A DNA stretch of 13,210 nucleotides from positions 1 to 13,210 of the forward strand of contig DHLT01000057.1 in assembly GCA_002405405.1 (NCBI GenBank), given 5' to 3'. Positions within the stretch are counted from its first letter, which is position 1; the number at the start of each line of letters is the position of its first letter. The position numbers and the translations under genes were made by a program. Below are positions 1 through 8,239 of this stretch, in pieces. The notes beneath the pieces were generated by a model. The model did no database searches. It was not told where the DNA came from and saw only the letters and a program-made list of their open reading frames with translations. This stretch comes from Ignavibacteria bacterium UBA4661. GTDB taxonomy: Bacteria > Bacteroidota > Ignavibacteria > Kapaibacteriales > UBA4661.

Positions 1-433
1 AGGACGTTGAATTATACGCAACAATACATTGTGGTCTGCATTTATGCTCGAACTTGATGGTACGACGATTTTGATTGGTGGTGATTCCGGCTATGATACC
101 CACTTTCGAGAGATTGGTAAGCGTTTTCCGGTGATTGATTTCGCTCTTATCGAAAGCGGACAATATGGCAAGAACTGGCCTCTGATTCATGGTACACCGG
201 AAGAAGGCGTACAAGCAACGCAGGATATGCATGTATCTGTTGCCATGCCCGTGCATTGGGCAAAGTTTGAACTTGCTAATCATGCCTGGAATGAGCCTAT
301 TCAACGCTTCATTCATTCTGCTAAAAACCACAACCAAGCTATTATTACACCACGTATTGGTGAAGCTGTACCGATACACAAGTATTCTGCACAGCCTAAT
401 TTTATGATGCCAACAGATTTATGGTGGGAGTAA
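1..433 (+). CDS. MBL-fold metal-dependent hydrolase (UlaG/NAPE-PLD-like), 3' part, probable frameshift
   Basis: This is the C-terminal half of a metallo-beta-lactamase-fold hydrolase of the UlaG/NAPE-PLD-like group; the substrate cannot be told. Read from the TTG at 29, it shows the GGDSGY strand with the metal-binding Asp (residue 19), the IESGQY segment, His54, and the MPVHWAKF motif with metal-ligand His76. The N-terminal half with the HxHxDH metal site lies outside the window. The reading frame cannot continue upstream because TGA at 8-10 is in frame. Bases 1-15 read RTLNY in another frame, and from base 17 the main frame reads RNNTLW. Joined, they resemble the family's HxSxR-x4-RNxTLW stretch, so one extra base near 16 is the likely lesion. 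Either the gene is broken or the base is a sequencing error. The gene ends with TAA, 18 bases from the convergent flhA stop. The family call is sound; the frameshift rests on five codons. Confidence 0.75.
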
Positions 434-460
434 CAACAGTAAATTACTAAGCTACTCCAC
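424..460. terminator. Weak hairpin spanning the convergent gene ends
   Basis: A 6-bp stem (GGAGTA at 427-432 with TACTCC at 453-458) is extended by GT/AC after a bulged G. It spans the stop codons of the MBL-fold gene and flhA. The loop is 20 bases and no U-run follows on either strand, so it is not a typical intrinsic terminator. It is the only structure between the two convergent genes. Confidence 0.2.
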
Positions 461-2623
461 GCGTACACTGCCAATAAATTCAATTTCGGTATCAGAGGGT
501 AACTCGGTAAAACTAATAACACTAACAGTAGGGAAAGCAGTCTTAATCATGCGATAAAAATAAGGGCGTACAGTCGCGGCAGTTATGACAATCGGTGCAT
601 AGCCCGATAAGCTGATTTCATCAACACTATTGGTTAGTGTTGTTTGAATCGATTGCAAAATATTATTAGGCAATCCTAAGGTCGGGCTGACAACTGCCGA
701 CGAATTTGACAACGCATTGGTCATAATTTCTTCTAATTGGGGATCAATGGCAATTGCATGGATCACACCGTGCTCATCTTGGTACAATCGACGAATAGTT
801 TCGGACAAACTATGGCGAACATATTCAGTCAATACATCAACATTTTTGGTCGCTGGAATATAGTCGAGCAATGCTTCCAAGATGAGCGGTAAATCACGAA
901 TCGGAATACCTTCGCGTAAGAGGTTTTGCAACACTTTTTGGACAATGCCCACGGGCAATGCTTCTTTGCTGATTTCATCAACAAGGGCGGGATACTCTTT
1001 TTTCAAATTCTCAACGAGTTGCTTCACGCTTTGGCGGTCAATGGTGCGCTCGGAGAATCGTCGTAGCAGCTCTGTAAGATGTGTCGTAATAACTGCCGCT
1101 GGTTCGACAACCGTGTATCCCATAATTTCTGCATTCTCACGTTCTGCAGAGGGAACCCATACGGCTGGCAAGCCAAATACTGGTTCAGTGACATGTAGAC
1201 CGGACAACTCACCACTGGCTGTGCCGGGATTCATCGACAACATCATGTCGAGATATAGTTTGTTGCGAGCAACTTGATTGCCACGAACTTTTACCACATA
1301 TTCTTCCGGTTCAAGTTGGAGATTGTCGCGCACGCGCACAGGCGGTAAAATAATGCCTAGTTCGCCGGCTAATTGTCGGCGGATATTGCTAATACGTTTG
1401 AAGAGATCCCCGCCCTGTGTTTCGTCGACCAAAGGAATCAAGCCATATCCTAACTCAACTTCAACGGCATCTACTAGAAGTAAATCTTCTACCGGTTTCT
1501 CTTCTGATTTTGCTTCTGCTTCTGCTTCGGCAAGTTGTACACGCAACCGTTCTTCCGATTCGCGTTGCAAGGTTTGTGTGCGGAAATATCCTAATGCTCC
1601 TGCACCACCGGCAAGGAGAGCAAAAGGAATGAGCGGAAAGCCTGGTAATAAACCAAAAATAACCAATGTTGCTGAAGACACATAGAGTACGTTAGGGGAA
1701 CTGGTATATTGGGTAGTCAGCTCAGCACCGATTTCTTCTTTTGAATTAGAGCGTGTAATAACCAAACCGGCGGCAACAGAAACAAGCAAAGCCGGTATTT
1801 GCGATACCAAGCCATCACCAATCGTAAGAATCGTATAGGTTGAAAGAGCATTGTTCACCGTCATGTTTTTTTGAAAAACACCAATAGCGAAACCTCCTAA
1901 AATGTTGATAGCGGTTATTACTAATCCGGCAATCGCATCTCCTTTTACAAATTTTGCCGCACCATCCATTGCGCCAAAAAACTCAGATTCGCGCGACAAA
2001 TCTTCACGTCTACGCCGTGCTTCGCGCTCGTCAATATAGCCCGCATTGAGGTCGGCATCAATGCTCATCTGTTTGCCGGGGAGCGCATCAAGAGTAAAGC
2101 GAGCTGTTACCTCTGCAATACGGCTTGAACCTTTGATAATGACGATAAAGTTAATGACAAGCAGAATGATGAACATGAGCGTACCGACAACATAGTTTCC
2201 ACCGACGACAAAGGTGCCAAATGCAGAAATAATGTGCCCTGCTTGTGCTTCTGTCAAGATGAGTCGCATCGAAGCGATATTTAAACCAAGGCGAAAAATT
2301 GTGGTGATAAGAAGTACAGTAGGAAATGATGAAACCTCGAGGACGCTCTTCAAATACACTGACGTCATTAAAATCAAGATGGAAATAGCCAAGCTCATCG
2401 CAAGCATGAGGTCGAGCAGGAATTCAGGGAGAGGAACAATCAAAATTCCCAAGATGAGCATTACGGCAAAGCCAACGGCAAGATCACGATATTGCTGGAG
2501 AAATGCCATCCGCGCAAATAGACCTCGCACGGAATCGCCAAGACCTGATGCGCCTTGCGAGCTACCAAAGCCCGACGGTGAAGTCGGAACAGTGAGTGCG
2601 AATTGTTGTGTTTGATCTGCCAT
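452..2623 (-). CDS. flhA: Flagellar export-gate protein FlhA
   Basis: FlhA is the largest export-gate protein of the flagellar type III secretion apparatus. Its membrane domain takes part in proton-driven export and its cytoplasmic domain docks chaperone-substrate complexes. The chosen ATG at 2623 gives 723 residues, slightly above the roughly 690-700 usual for the family. Visible features, in order: a Gly/Ser-rich N-terminal tail, hydrophobic segments from about residue 48, the FHIPEP-family block with TLDALPGKQMSIDADLNAG near 177-195 and MDGAAKFVKGDAIAG near 219-233, an acidic linker of Glu-Ala repeats, and the cytoplasmic domain ending in RVE. The frame stays open upstream to a TTG at 2743, just after the flhB stop, but those 40 extra codons are not FlhA-like. 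No Shine-Dalgarno is visible at either start. This is the last gene of the operon, 120 bases after flhB. Confidence 0.96.
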   Translation of the reverse strand: MADQTQQFALTVPTSPSGFGSSQGASGLGDSVRGLFARMAFLQQYRDLAVGFAVMLILGILIVPLPEFLLDLMLAMSLAISILILMTSVYLKSVLEVSSFPTVLLITTIFRLGLNIASMRLILTEAQAGHIISAFGTFVVGGNYVVGTLMFIILLVINFIVIIKGSSRIAEVTARFTLDALPGKQMSIDADLNAGYIDEREARRRREDLSRESEFFGAMDGAAKFVKGDAIAGLVITAINILGGFAIGVFQKNMTVNNALSTYTILTIGDGLVSQIPALLVSVAAGLVITRSNSKEEIGAELTTQYTSSPNVLYVSSATLVIFGLLPGFPLIPFALLAGGAGALGYFRTQTLQRESEERLRVQLAEAEAEAKSEEKPVEDLLLVDAVEVELGYGLIPLVDETQGGDLFKRISNIRRQLAGELGIILPPVRVRDNLQLEPEEYVVKVRGNQVARNKLYLDMMLSMNPGTASGELSGLHVTEPVFGLPAVWVPSAERENAEIMGYTVVEPAAVITTHLTELLRRFSERTIDRQSVKQLVENLKKEYPALVDEISKEALPVGIVQKVLQNLLREGIPIRDLPLILEALLDYIPATKNVDVLTEYVRHSLSETIRRLYQDEHGVIHAIAIDPQLEEIMTNALSNSSAVVSPTLGLPNNILQSIQTTLTNSVDEISLSGYAPIVITAATVRPYFYRMIKTAFPTVSVISFTELPSDTEIEFIGSVRVE

Positions 2624-2743
2624 GAGATAGTATAACGTATTGTGTTTGAAGACATTTTGTATTATCGATGCAATAACATCAAGTCCTGCTTGCTCTTTTG
2701 TACAAGCTACATGCCTATTTTCGAGCCTAAGTTTTATTGTCAA

Positions 2744-3835
2744 TTATGACCATGCGGATTTTTTCGTCTTGAGTCGATGTAAGTAGGCAAGGATCTGTGC
2801 TACTGCCTTAAAAAGTCCCTCGGGAATCGCCTGATCAATATCCACTTGTGCATAGAGTGCGCGTGCAAGTGGAGGCTCTTCGATAACCGGTATGTTGTTT
2901 TCTTTGGCAATTTCACGAATGCGCAGAGCCAAATGATCAACGCCTTTGGCAAGGACCTTCGGTGCATCCATCGCACCTTGCGTGTATTGCAGAGCAACTG
3001 CATAGTGCGTAGGGTTGGTAATCACTACTGTTGCTTCTTTAACCCGTGAGAGCATAATACGGCGCAGGCGATCGCGTCCGATTTGTCGCATTCGTGCTTT
3101 TGCTTGAACATCACCTTCGGTTGCTTTAGACTCATCTTTGACCTCTTGTTTGGTCATTTTCATCTCTTCGGTGAACTTATATTTTTGATAGAAATAGTCC
3201 GCAATGCCAATGATGAGATATACAATACCGACTTTGTAAATAAGTTCGAATGCTGTTTGCGCCAAGAAAGGGAGAAATTGCTGATAGGGCAGGCGAATAA
3301 GCATGACAAAGTTTAAAATTTTGTCATCGAGGACGGAGTAGATAACAGCACCAATGACGAGAATTTTAACAATACCTTTGAGTAATTCAACCAATGCTTG
3401 TTGGGAGAAAATCATGCGTTTGATACCACCAAGCAAATTCATGCGCGAGAAAAATGCAGTCCAATCCGTAATCTTTTTTGTTGAAAATTTTACACCGACT
3501 TGTGTGATTTCGACCGAGATACCAAGAACCATCATGAGAAGCAAAAAAGGCACCAAGCCAACGGCAATTGTTTTGAGAATTAAAGTGAAATAGTAGGTTG
3601 TGTTCTCTTCCGTCAAAAAAATCAAATTTGCTTCAAAGAGGAGTTGTTTCATCAATTTGACAATTGATGGACCAAGTTGTGTGCTGTATCCATAGAAAAG
3701 AATTGTACCAAACAAGAGCATGACTGCCGATGTTGCATCGACACTCTTGGCAACTTGCCCCTTTTCGCGCGCCTCCCCCAACCGCTTGGCAGAGGGTGCT
3801 TCAGTCTTTTCTTGTCCGTCCTGATTTTCAGCCAT
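2744..3835 (-). CDS. flhB: Flagellar export switch protein FlhB
   Basis: FlhB is the substrate-specificity switch of the flagellar export apparatus. It cleaves itself in its cytoplasmic domain when the hook is finished, so export changes from hook to filament proteins. The 363-residue product has the usual family length. It opens with the typical charged tail (EKTEAPSAKRLGEAREKGQ), followed by four hydrophobic segments between about residues 35 and 215. The KMTKQEVKDE linker begins near 226, and the self-cleavage motif NPTH is at 274-277, followed by YAVAL. The family's usual Gly-Asp-Pro in the linker is Gly-Asp-Val here, a minor deviation. The ATG at 3835 fits the family N-terminus exactly. 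The gene lies 45 bases after fliR and ends with TAA at 2744-2746. Confidence 0.97.
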   Translation of the reverse strand: MAENQDGQEKTEAPSAKRLGEAREKGQVAKSVDATSAVMLLFGTILFYGYSTQLGPSIVKLMKQLLFEANLIFLTEENTTYYFTLILKTIAVGLVPFLLLMMVLGISVEITQVGVKFSTKKITDWTAFFSRMNLLGGIKRMIFSQQALVELLKGIVKILVIGAVIYSVLDDKILNFVMLIRLPYQQFLPFLAQTAFELIYKVGIVYLIIGIADYFYQKYKFTEEMKMTKQEVKDESKATEGDVQAKARMRQIGRDRLRRIMLSRVKEATVVITNPTHYAVALQYTQGAMDAPKVLAKGVDHLALRIREIAKENNIPVIEEPPLARALYAQVDIDQAIPEGLFKAVAQILAYLHRLKTKKSAWS

Positions 3836-3880
3836 GATTTGTCTTCAATTCTATGAGAAAAATTTGCGTGTAATATTCAT

Positions 3881-4678
3881 CTACCCACGTTGACCAATTG
3901 CCATGAGTACTTTGAGTGTTTCCTGTTGAAATATTTCTAATCCATGTCTTGACACTGCACCAATCAAAGGCACAGTCAGCATGAGGAGCAATAGCCCAAC
4001 CATTGTCTTAACATTATAACTGAGTTGAAAAACATTGATTTGTGGAGCAGCGCGTGACATGAGTGCTAGCGAGAGATTAGTAATAAAAAGTGCGATAAGA
4101 AGCGGTGCACCCATTTTTGCACCAAGCATCAGCATAATTGATACTGTGCGAATCAGCCCTTGTATTGCATCGCTGGGTATGGAGAATTCTGTCAGCGGAA
4201 TCAACTTTGCACTCACAAAAATTGTCTCTATGAGGGCATGGTGCCCATTGAGCATGACAAAAATCATAAGGGTCATCAGTGCGTACAGTTCGCCCAAAAT
4301 AGCAGATGCTTCGATGTTGAGATTAAATGCCGCACCGGTCTGAAAGCCTAATTCCACATCAACAAGCGACCCCGCAAATCGAGATGCCATAATGAGTAAA
4401 TTCATGACATAACCGATCGTTGCACCAAGAGCAATTTCCTTGAGAACAACGATGCCGATAGCGATAATATCGAAATGAATCGTCGGTTGTTGTTCGCCAA
4501 AGGAGGTTGTCATCATCATCGCAAGAAGTACACCAAGAGCAATCCGTGTTTGCACCTTGACTGCACCATTATCAAAAAATGGAGCAGTAGTCAGCATCGC
4601 CGTAATGCGCACAAAAAAGAGTCCGCCAATGACGAACTTTTCTTGGAGTGCTATGAGTGTTGCTTCAGTGAATATCAT
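3881..4678 (-). CDS. fliR: Flagellar export-gate protein FliR
   Basis: FliR is an inner-membrane protein of the flagellar export gate and forms the helical export channel together with FliP and FliQ. The 265-residue product is of normal length and mostly hydrophobic. Recognisable family wording includes RITAMLTTAPFFDNGAV near residue 24, RIALGVLLAMMM after it, GATIGYVMNLL in the middle, and DVELGFQTGAAFNLN near 106-120. The C-terminal half contains the PLLIALFITNLSLALMSRAA segment. The ATG at 4678 matches the normal N-terminus; no Shine-Dalgarno is visible. It sits between fliQ (83-base gap) and flhB (45-base gap) in the canonical order. The stop is TAG. Confidence 0.95.
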   Translation of the reverse strand: MIFTEATLIALQEKFVIGGLFFVRITAMLTTAPFFDNGAVKVQTRIALGVLLAMMMTTSFGEQQPTIHFDIIAIGIVVLKEIALGATIGYVMNLLIMASRFAGSLVDVELGFQTGAAFNLNIEASAILGELYALMTLMIFVMLNGHHALIETIFVSAKLIPLTEFSIPSDAIQGLIRTVSIMLMLGAKMGAPLLIALFITNLSLALMSRAAPQINVFQLSYNVKTMVGLLLLMLTVPLIGAVSRHGLEIFQQETLKVLMAIGQRG

Positions 4679-4761
4679 TGAGAGATTAACGAATTGGCGA
4701 TTATTATTCTTACATAGTGAGGTGATGATTATTCACCACAGTTTCTTCTGCTTACTCCTTG

Positions 4762-5028
4762 CTATTTGAGCGTTGCAATCATTTGGAAAAGTGCAATTGT
4801 ATAGGATTTCAGATGCGAAAGCATGAAGGGCATGACAAGAACGGTCGTAATAAAAACTGCTATGAGCTTTGGCACAAAAGTCAGCGTCTGTTCTGAAATG
4901 GATGTTGCCGCCTGAAAAACTGCAATCAGTAAACCTACAATGAGTGCAAGCAGTAGCAAGGGACCTGAAATCAGTAACACATAGTAGAATGCATCACGCA
5001 CAAGGGAAATAACCATTTCATCATTCAT
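4762..5028 (-). CDS. fliQ: Flagellar export-gate protein FliQ
   Basis: FliQ is a small two-helix membrane protein that packs around FliP and FliR in the export gate. From the ATG at 5028 the product has 88 residues, matching the roughly 89 usual for the family. It shows a first hydrophobic helix (LLISGPLLLLALIVGLLIAV), then the family block FQAATSISEQTLTFVPK that links the helices, then a second hydrophobic helix. An in-frame TTG at 5040 would add four residues (MWCV) and is less likely. The gene follows fliP by 70 bases and precedes fliR by 83. These gaps are wide for an operon, but the order and strand are canonical. The stop is TAG. Confidence 0.95.
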   Translation of the reverse strand: MNDEMVISLVRDAFYYVLLISGPLLLLALIVGLLIAVFQAATSISEQTLTFVPKLIAVFITTVLVMPFMLSHLKSYTIALFQMIATLK

Positions 5029-5098
5029 AACGCACCACAAGAAAAATCATTTAAAGAGTATGTACGGTAAAATTTATTTCGGGGTATTACTGTCGTTA

Positions 5099-5863
5099 TC
5101 ACTTGAGAATACTGTTCATAAGCGAACTGACGATGAGATTCCACCCATCAACAAGAATGAATAGAAGAATTTTTACAGGAAGTGAAATTAATTGCGGAGG
5201 CAGGAGCATCATCCCAAGCGACATAAGAATGCTGGAAATAATCATGTCGATCACCAAAAACGGGATAAAAATCACGAATCCAATCTGAAAACCGATGCGC
5301 AATTGACTCAAAGTATAAGCAGGGACTAAAGTCAAAATGCTAATATCATCGGGTGAATTTGGCTTTTCTGCGTTCTGCAGTTTGAGAAATAGAGCCAAAT
5401 CTTCTTGCCGCACTTGTTTTAGCATGAATGCACGAAATGGTTTAACCATATTGTCGAGGGCTTGTGACTGCGTAATTTCTTCGCGTAGATAAGGTTGCAA
5501 TCCGTTTGTATTGGCGTCATTGAGAACAGGACTCATGACAAAAAATGTTAAAAACATCGCTAATCCGGCGAGTACTTGGGCAGGTGGTTGTGTTTGTGTG
5601 CCAAGGGCTTGCTTGAGAAAATGAAACACGACAATGATGCGCGTAAAACAAGTTGCCATCATCAAAATTGACGGAGCAACAGTGAGAATCGTCATCATGA
5701 TGACGACTTGGAGTGTTACAGAGAAGTCTTTTGGCGAATCAGCTTTGGTAATGTCAAGAGATACTCTCGGTAAACCCAACGATTGATTTTGTGCATGCAG
5801 GGCTAAGGGGGAAAGTGCCATGGCGACAATAACGCATACAATCGCAATGACACGAGCGAGCAT
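5099..5863 (-). CDS. fliP: Flagellar export-gate protein FliP
   Basis: FliP forms the core ring of the flagellar export channel in the inner membrane. The ATG at 5863 gives 254 residues, close to the family norm. It starts with a cleavable signal peptide (MLARVIAIVCVIVAMALSPL, then ALHAQ), a known feature of FliP. Further in are TRIIVVFHFLKQALGTQ-like wording, then MFLTFFVMSPV. The FliP signature PAYTLSQLRIGFQIGF is near residues 181-196, followed by the IDMIISSILMSLGMMLLPP helix. The frame is open upstream for 68 more codons to a GTG at 6067. That extension has no FliP-like wording and would bury the signal peptide, so I reject it. This is the first gene of the export operon. No fliO is seen upstream; ggt is divergent there. 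Confidence 0.95.
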   Translation of the reverse strand: MLARVIAIVCVIVAMALSPLALHAQNQSLGLPRVSLDITKADSPKDFSVTLQVVIMMTILTVAPSILMMATCFTRIIVVFHFLKQALGTQTQPPAQVLAGLAMFLTFFVMSPVLNDANTNGLQPYLREEITQSQALDNMVKPFRAFMLKQVRQEDLALFLKLQNAEKPNSPDDISILTLVPAYTLSQLRIGFQIGFVIFIPFLVIDMIISSILMSLGMMLLPPQLISLPVKILLFILVDGWNLIVSSLMNSILK

Positions 5864-6086
5864 ACGGCAACAATCAGCCGACGCCAAAGAGTAGAAAAAT
5901 GACTGAGATCTTGCTTGGGGGGTAGCAATCCGCATAACGAACAAAGGGACATTTGTGCCGATGTCGTCATCCATGACTTGACATAATATCGTTCCGTGAT
6001 AGAAAAGAGTTGCCAAATACTGTGCCAATTGTTGTAAGTTTTCGTATTCATTTCTTTCTTCTTCCACTTTAACATTTGAGGTTTGT
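5864..6086. promoter_or_regulatory. Divergent intergenic region fliP / ggt
   Basis: These 223 bases separate the divergent fliP and ggt starts, so promoters for both genes should lie here. I cannot pick a convincing -35/-10 pair, sigma-28 or sigma-54 site for either strand. The minus strand stays open in the fliP frame over most of the region (to 6067), which may be chance. A six-G tract lies at 5917-5922. Confidence 0.5.
6078..6081 (+). promoter_or_regulatory. Shine-Dalgarno deciding the ggt start
   Basis: GAGG lies five bases before the ATG at 6087. It supports this start over the in-frame ATG at 6126, which has no comparable site. Confidence 0.55.
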
Positions 6087-7838
6087 ATGCAGCAGTCTTG
6101 TGTGCGTGTAGTGGGTTATCGGGATATGCAGTATTGGGGAGTCATCTGTACAGTTATATTGATTGCAATAAGTATAATGGCAGTAAATGTCGCAGCGCAG
6201 GATCGTCCTGTGGGTAAAGCTTTTGCGACACGGTCGGAAGTTATCGCACGGCATGGTATGGCATGTACGTCGCAACCACTTGCTTCGCAAGTAGCAATTG
6301 ATGTCCTAAAGGCAGGCGGAACAGCCGTCGATGCGGCAATTGCAGCAAATGCTTGCTTAGGTCTAATGGAGCCAACAGGCAATGGTATGGGGGGGGATCT
6401 TTTTGCTATCGTATGGGATCCCAAAACTAAAAAGCTTTATGGCTTGAATGCCAGTGGTCGTTCACCGGCTGGGTTAACCTTAGAATATTTCAAAAAAAAT
6501 AATCTCAAAAGTATTCCACCGCATGGACCGCTACCTGTCAGTGTACCCGGCGCGGTTGATGGTTGGTTTGAATTACACAAAAAATTCGGTAAAAAGCCAA
6601 TGACCGAGGTGCTTGCTCCGGCAATTCATTATGCTCGCGAAGGATTTCCTGTGAGTGAAATTATTGCATACTATTGGAGTCGTTCGGTGCCAACTTTGTC
6701 GAAGTATCAGAACTTTACGGAGATTTTTACAAAGAATGGTAAAGGACCTGTTAAGGGGCAGATGTGGACAAATCCATATTTGGCAAATACACTGGAAAAA
6801 ATTGCTACGAAAGGTCGCGATGAATTTTATAAAGGGAGTATCGCGCGAACGATTGATCGTTATATGAAGCGGAATGGAGGCTTTCTTAGTTACGAAGATA
6901 TGGCAGCTCATACGAGTGAGTGGGTGGAGCCCGTTTCGCCCAATTATCGTGGTTATGATGTATGGGAATTACCACCGAATTCACAAGGGATTGCCGCACT
7001 GCAAATGCTGAATATTCTCGAACAATATGACTTCAGTAAAATTCAATACGGTAGTAAAGAACATGTACACTACTTCGCCGAAGCAAAAAAACTTGCTTTT
7101 GAAGATCGTGCCAAATACTATGCCGATCCCGCTTTTGCTAAAATTCCGGTTAAGGGATTAATCGACAAGGCATATGCGAAAGAACGAAAAAAATTGATTA
7201 GTGATAATCGCGCCGGACGTAGTTATGATGCAGGTAATCCTGCGCTCAAAGACAGTGATACGATTTATATGACGGTTGCTGATTCGAGTGGTATGATGGT
7301 GTCGCTCATTCAAAGTAATTTTCGTGGCATGTGTTCAGGTATGACGCCCGATTCACTCGGGTTTATTTTGCAAGACCGTGGTGAGTTATTCTCACTCGAA
7401 GAGGGGCAAAACAATACCTATCAACCACGCAAGCGTCCTTTTCAAACGATTATTCCTGCTTTCATGACCAAAGATGGTGAACCGATTATGTCCTTTGGTG
7501 TGATGGGTGGTGAATTCCAGCCACTCGGGCATGTACAAATCGTGATGAACATTGTTGATTTCGGTATGAACACCCAAGAAGCAGGTGATGCGCCACGTAT
7601 TTCTCATGCCGGTTCGACAGAACCAACCGGCGGCGAAAAAATGACTGATGGTGGTACTATTGAATTGGAAAGCGGTTTTAGTTACGAAACAGTCCGCGAA
7701 CTCATGAAGATGGGGCATAAAGTGAAATTCTCGATGGATGTGTACGGTGGTTATCAGTGCATTATGCGTGATCCAAAGACTGGAGTCTATTTTGGAGCAT
7801 CCGAATCACGCAAAGATGGACAATCTATTGGATGGTAA
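6087..7838 (+). CDS. ggt: Gamma-glutamyltransferase (Ntn-hydrolase), exported
   Basis: Gamma-glutamyltransferase cleaves or transfers the gamma-glutamyl group of glutathione and related compounds, normally in the periplasm after self-cleavage into two subunits. The 583-residue length is typical. A signal peptide is visible: an N-terminal region with Arg7 and Arg12, a hydrophobic core near 18-35, and a likely cut after VNVAAQ at 38. GGTAVDAAIAANACLG lies near 77-92 and GNGMGGDLF near 98-106. Arg125 in NASGRSP matches the glutamate-binding Arg. The predicted nucleophile is Thr392 in DSDTIYMTVAD, at the start of the small subunit, followed by SLIQSNF. A GVMGGEFQPLGH Gly-Gly motif is near 471. 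The start at 6087 has GAGG upstream; an ATG at 6126 would lose the positive charges of the signal peptide. The gene is monocistronic, divergent from fliP, and closed by a strong terminator. Substrate preference is not shown. Confidence 0.93.
   Translation: MQQSCVRVVGYRDMQYWGVICTVILIAISIMAVNVAAQDRPVGKAFATRSEVIARHGMACTSQPLASQVAIDVLKAGGTAVDAAIAANACLGLMEPTGNGMGGDLFAIVWDPKTKKLYGLNASGRSPAGLTLEYFKKNNLKSIPPHGPLPVSVPGAVDGWFELHKKFGKKPMTEVLAPAIHYAREGFPVSEIIAYYWSRSVPTLSKYQNFTEIFTKNGKGPVKGQMWTNPYLANTLEKIATKGRDEFYKGSIARTIDRYMKRNGGFLSYEDMAAHTSEWVEPVSPNYRGYDVWELPPNSQGIAALQMLNILEQYDFSKIQYGSKEHVHYFAEAKKLAFEDRAKYYADPAFAKIPVKGLIDKAYAKERKKLISDNRAGRSYDAGNPALKDSDTIYMTVADSSGMMVSLIQSNFRGMCSGMTPDSLGFILQDRGELFSLEEGQNNTYQPRKRPFQTIIPAFMTKDGEPIMSFGVMGGEFQPLGHVQIVMNIVDFGMNTQEAGDAPRISHAGSTEPTGGEKMTDGGTIELESGFSYETVRELMKMGHKVKFSMDVYGGYQCIMRDPKTGVYFGASESRKDGQSIGW
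6389..6396 (+). repeat. Eight-G homopolymer tract inside ggt
   Basis: Eight consecutive G bases encode the Met-Gly-Gly-Asp of the conserved GNGMGGD segment. The tract is slip-prone for polymerase and for sequencing. The present length keeps ggt in frame. Confidence 0.9.
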
Positions 7839-7888
7839 ACACCTTCAATATATCAGAGTACAATAGTCAACTATAGAGAAAAAAATCA

Positions 7889-7946
7889 CGCACTGTCTGA
7901 TAAACCCTAAAAATGTAGGAAAATCGGACAGTGCGTTTTGATTTTT
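7889..7946 (+). terminator. Strong intrinsic terminator after ggt
   Basis: The left arm CGCACTGTCTGAT (7889-7901) pairs with ATCGGACAGTGCG (7923-7935) over 13 bp with one G-U wobble. TTTT, GA and TTTTT follow. It begins 50 bases after the ggt stop. An A-run precedes the left arm, so it could also work on the minus strand. Confidence 0.9.
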
Positions 7947-8239
7947 ACCCAAACACTGAAAAAAAAATGTATTTAACAAATCATTTTGCTTTTTCTCGTT
8001 GCGTATTCATGTTTCTTCGTTCTAAATTGCACACATGCAATATGGCTCTGCAAAGTGTTCTATTTTGATCCATATAGCAAAAGTACTTCTTCTTTCTACA
8101 CTCTCCCTTTCTGCATGATTGATTGATTCTGTTTGCTTGACATGATGAAAGAACTTTTTTCTTCTGTCTCGTACTTCCTAGCAAATCGTAAAAAAACAAT
8201 ACATGGCTTCCTACTGGAACTTTGCTCTTGTTTTTACCG

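Noticed and set aside
882..1685. Two consecutive plus-strand open frames inside flhA
   Set aside because: They lie antisense to strongly conserved FlhA coding sequence and their products are Ser/Arg-rich shadow peptides.
4721..4737. Small hairpin GGTGA/TCACC between fliQ and fliR
   Set aside because: Only five base pairs and no U-run; too weak to call a terminator or attenuator inside the operon.
6126..6128. Alternative ggt start at an in-frame ATG
   Set aside because: It would remove the positive residues before the signal-peptide core and lacks a Shine-Dalgarno, whereas 6087 has GAGG five bases upstream.
8026..8041. ATTGCA/TGCAAT hairpin in the intergenic stretch
   Set aside because: A six-base stem with a four-base loop is expected by chance in AT-rich sequence and has no neighbouring signal.
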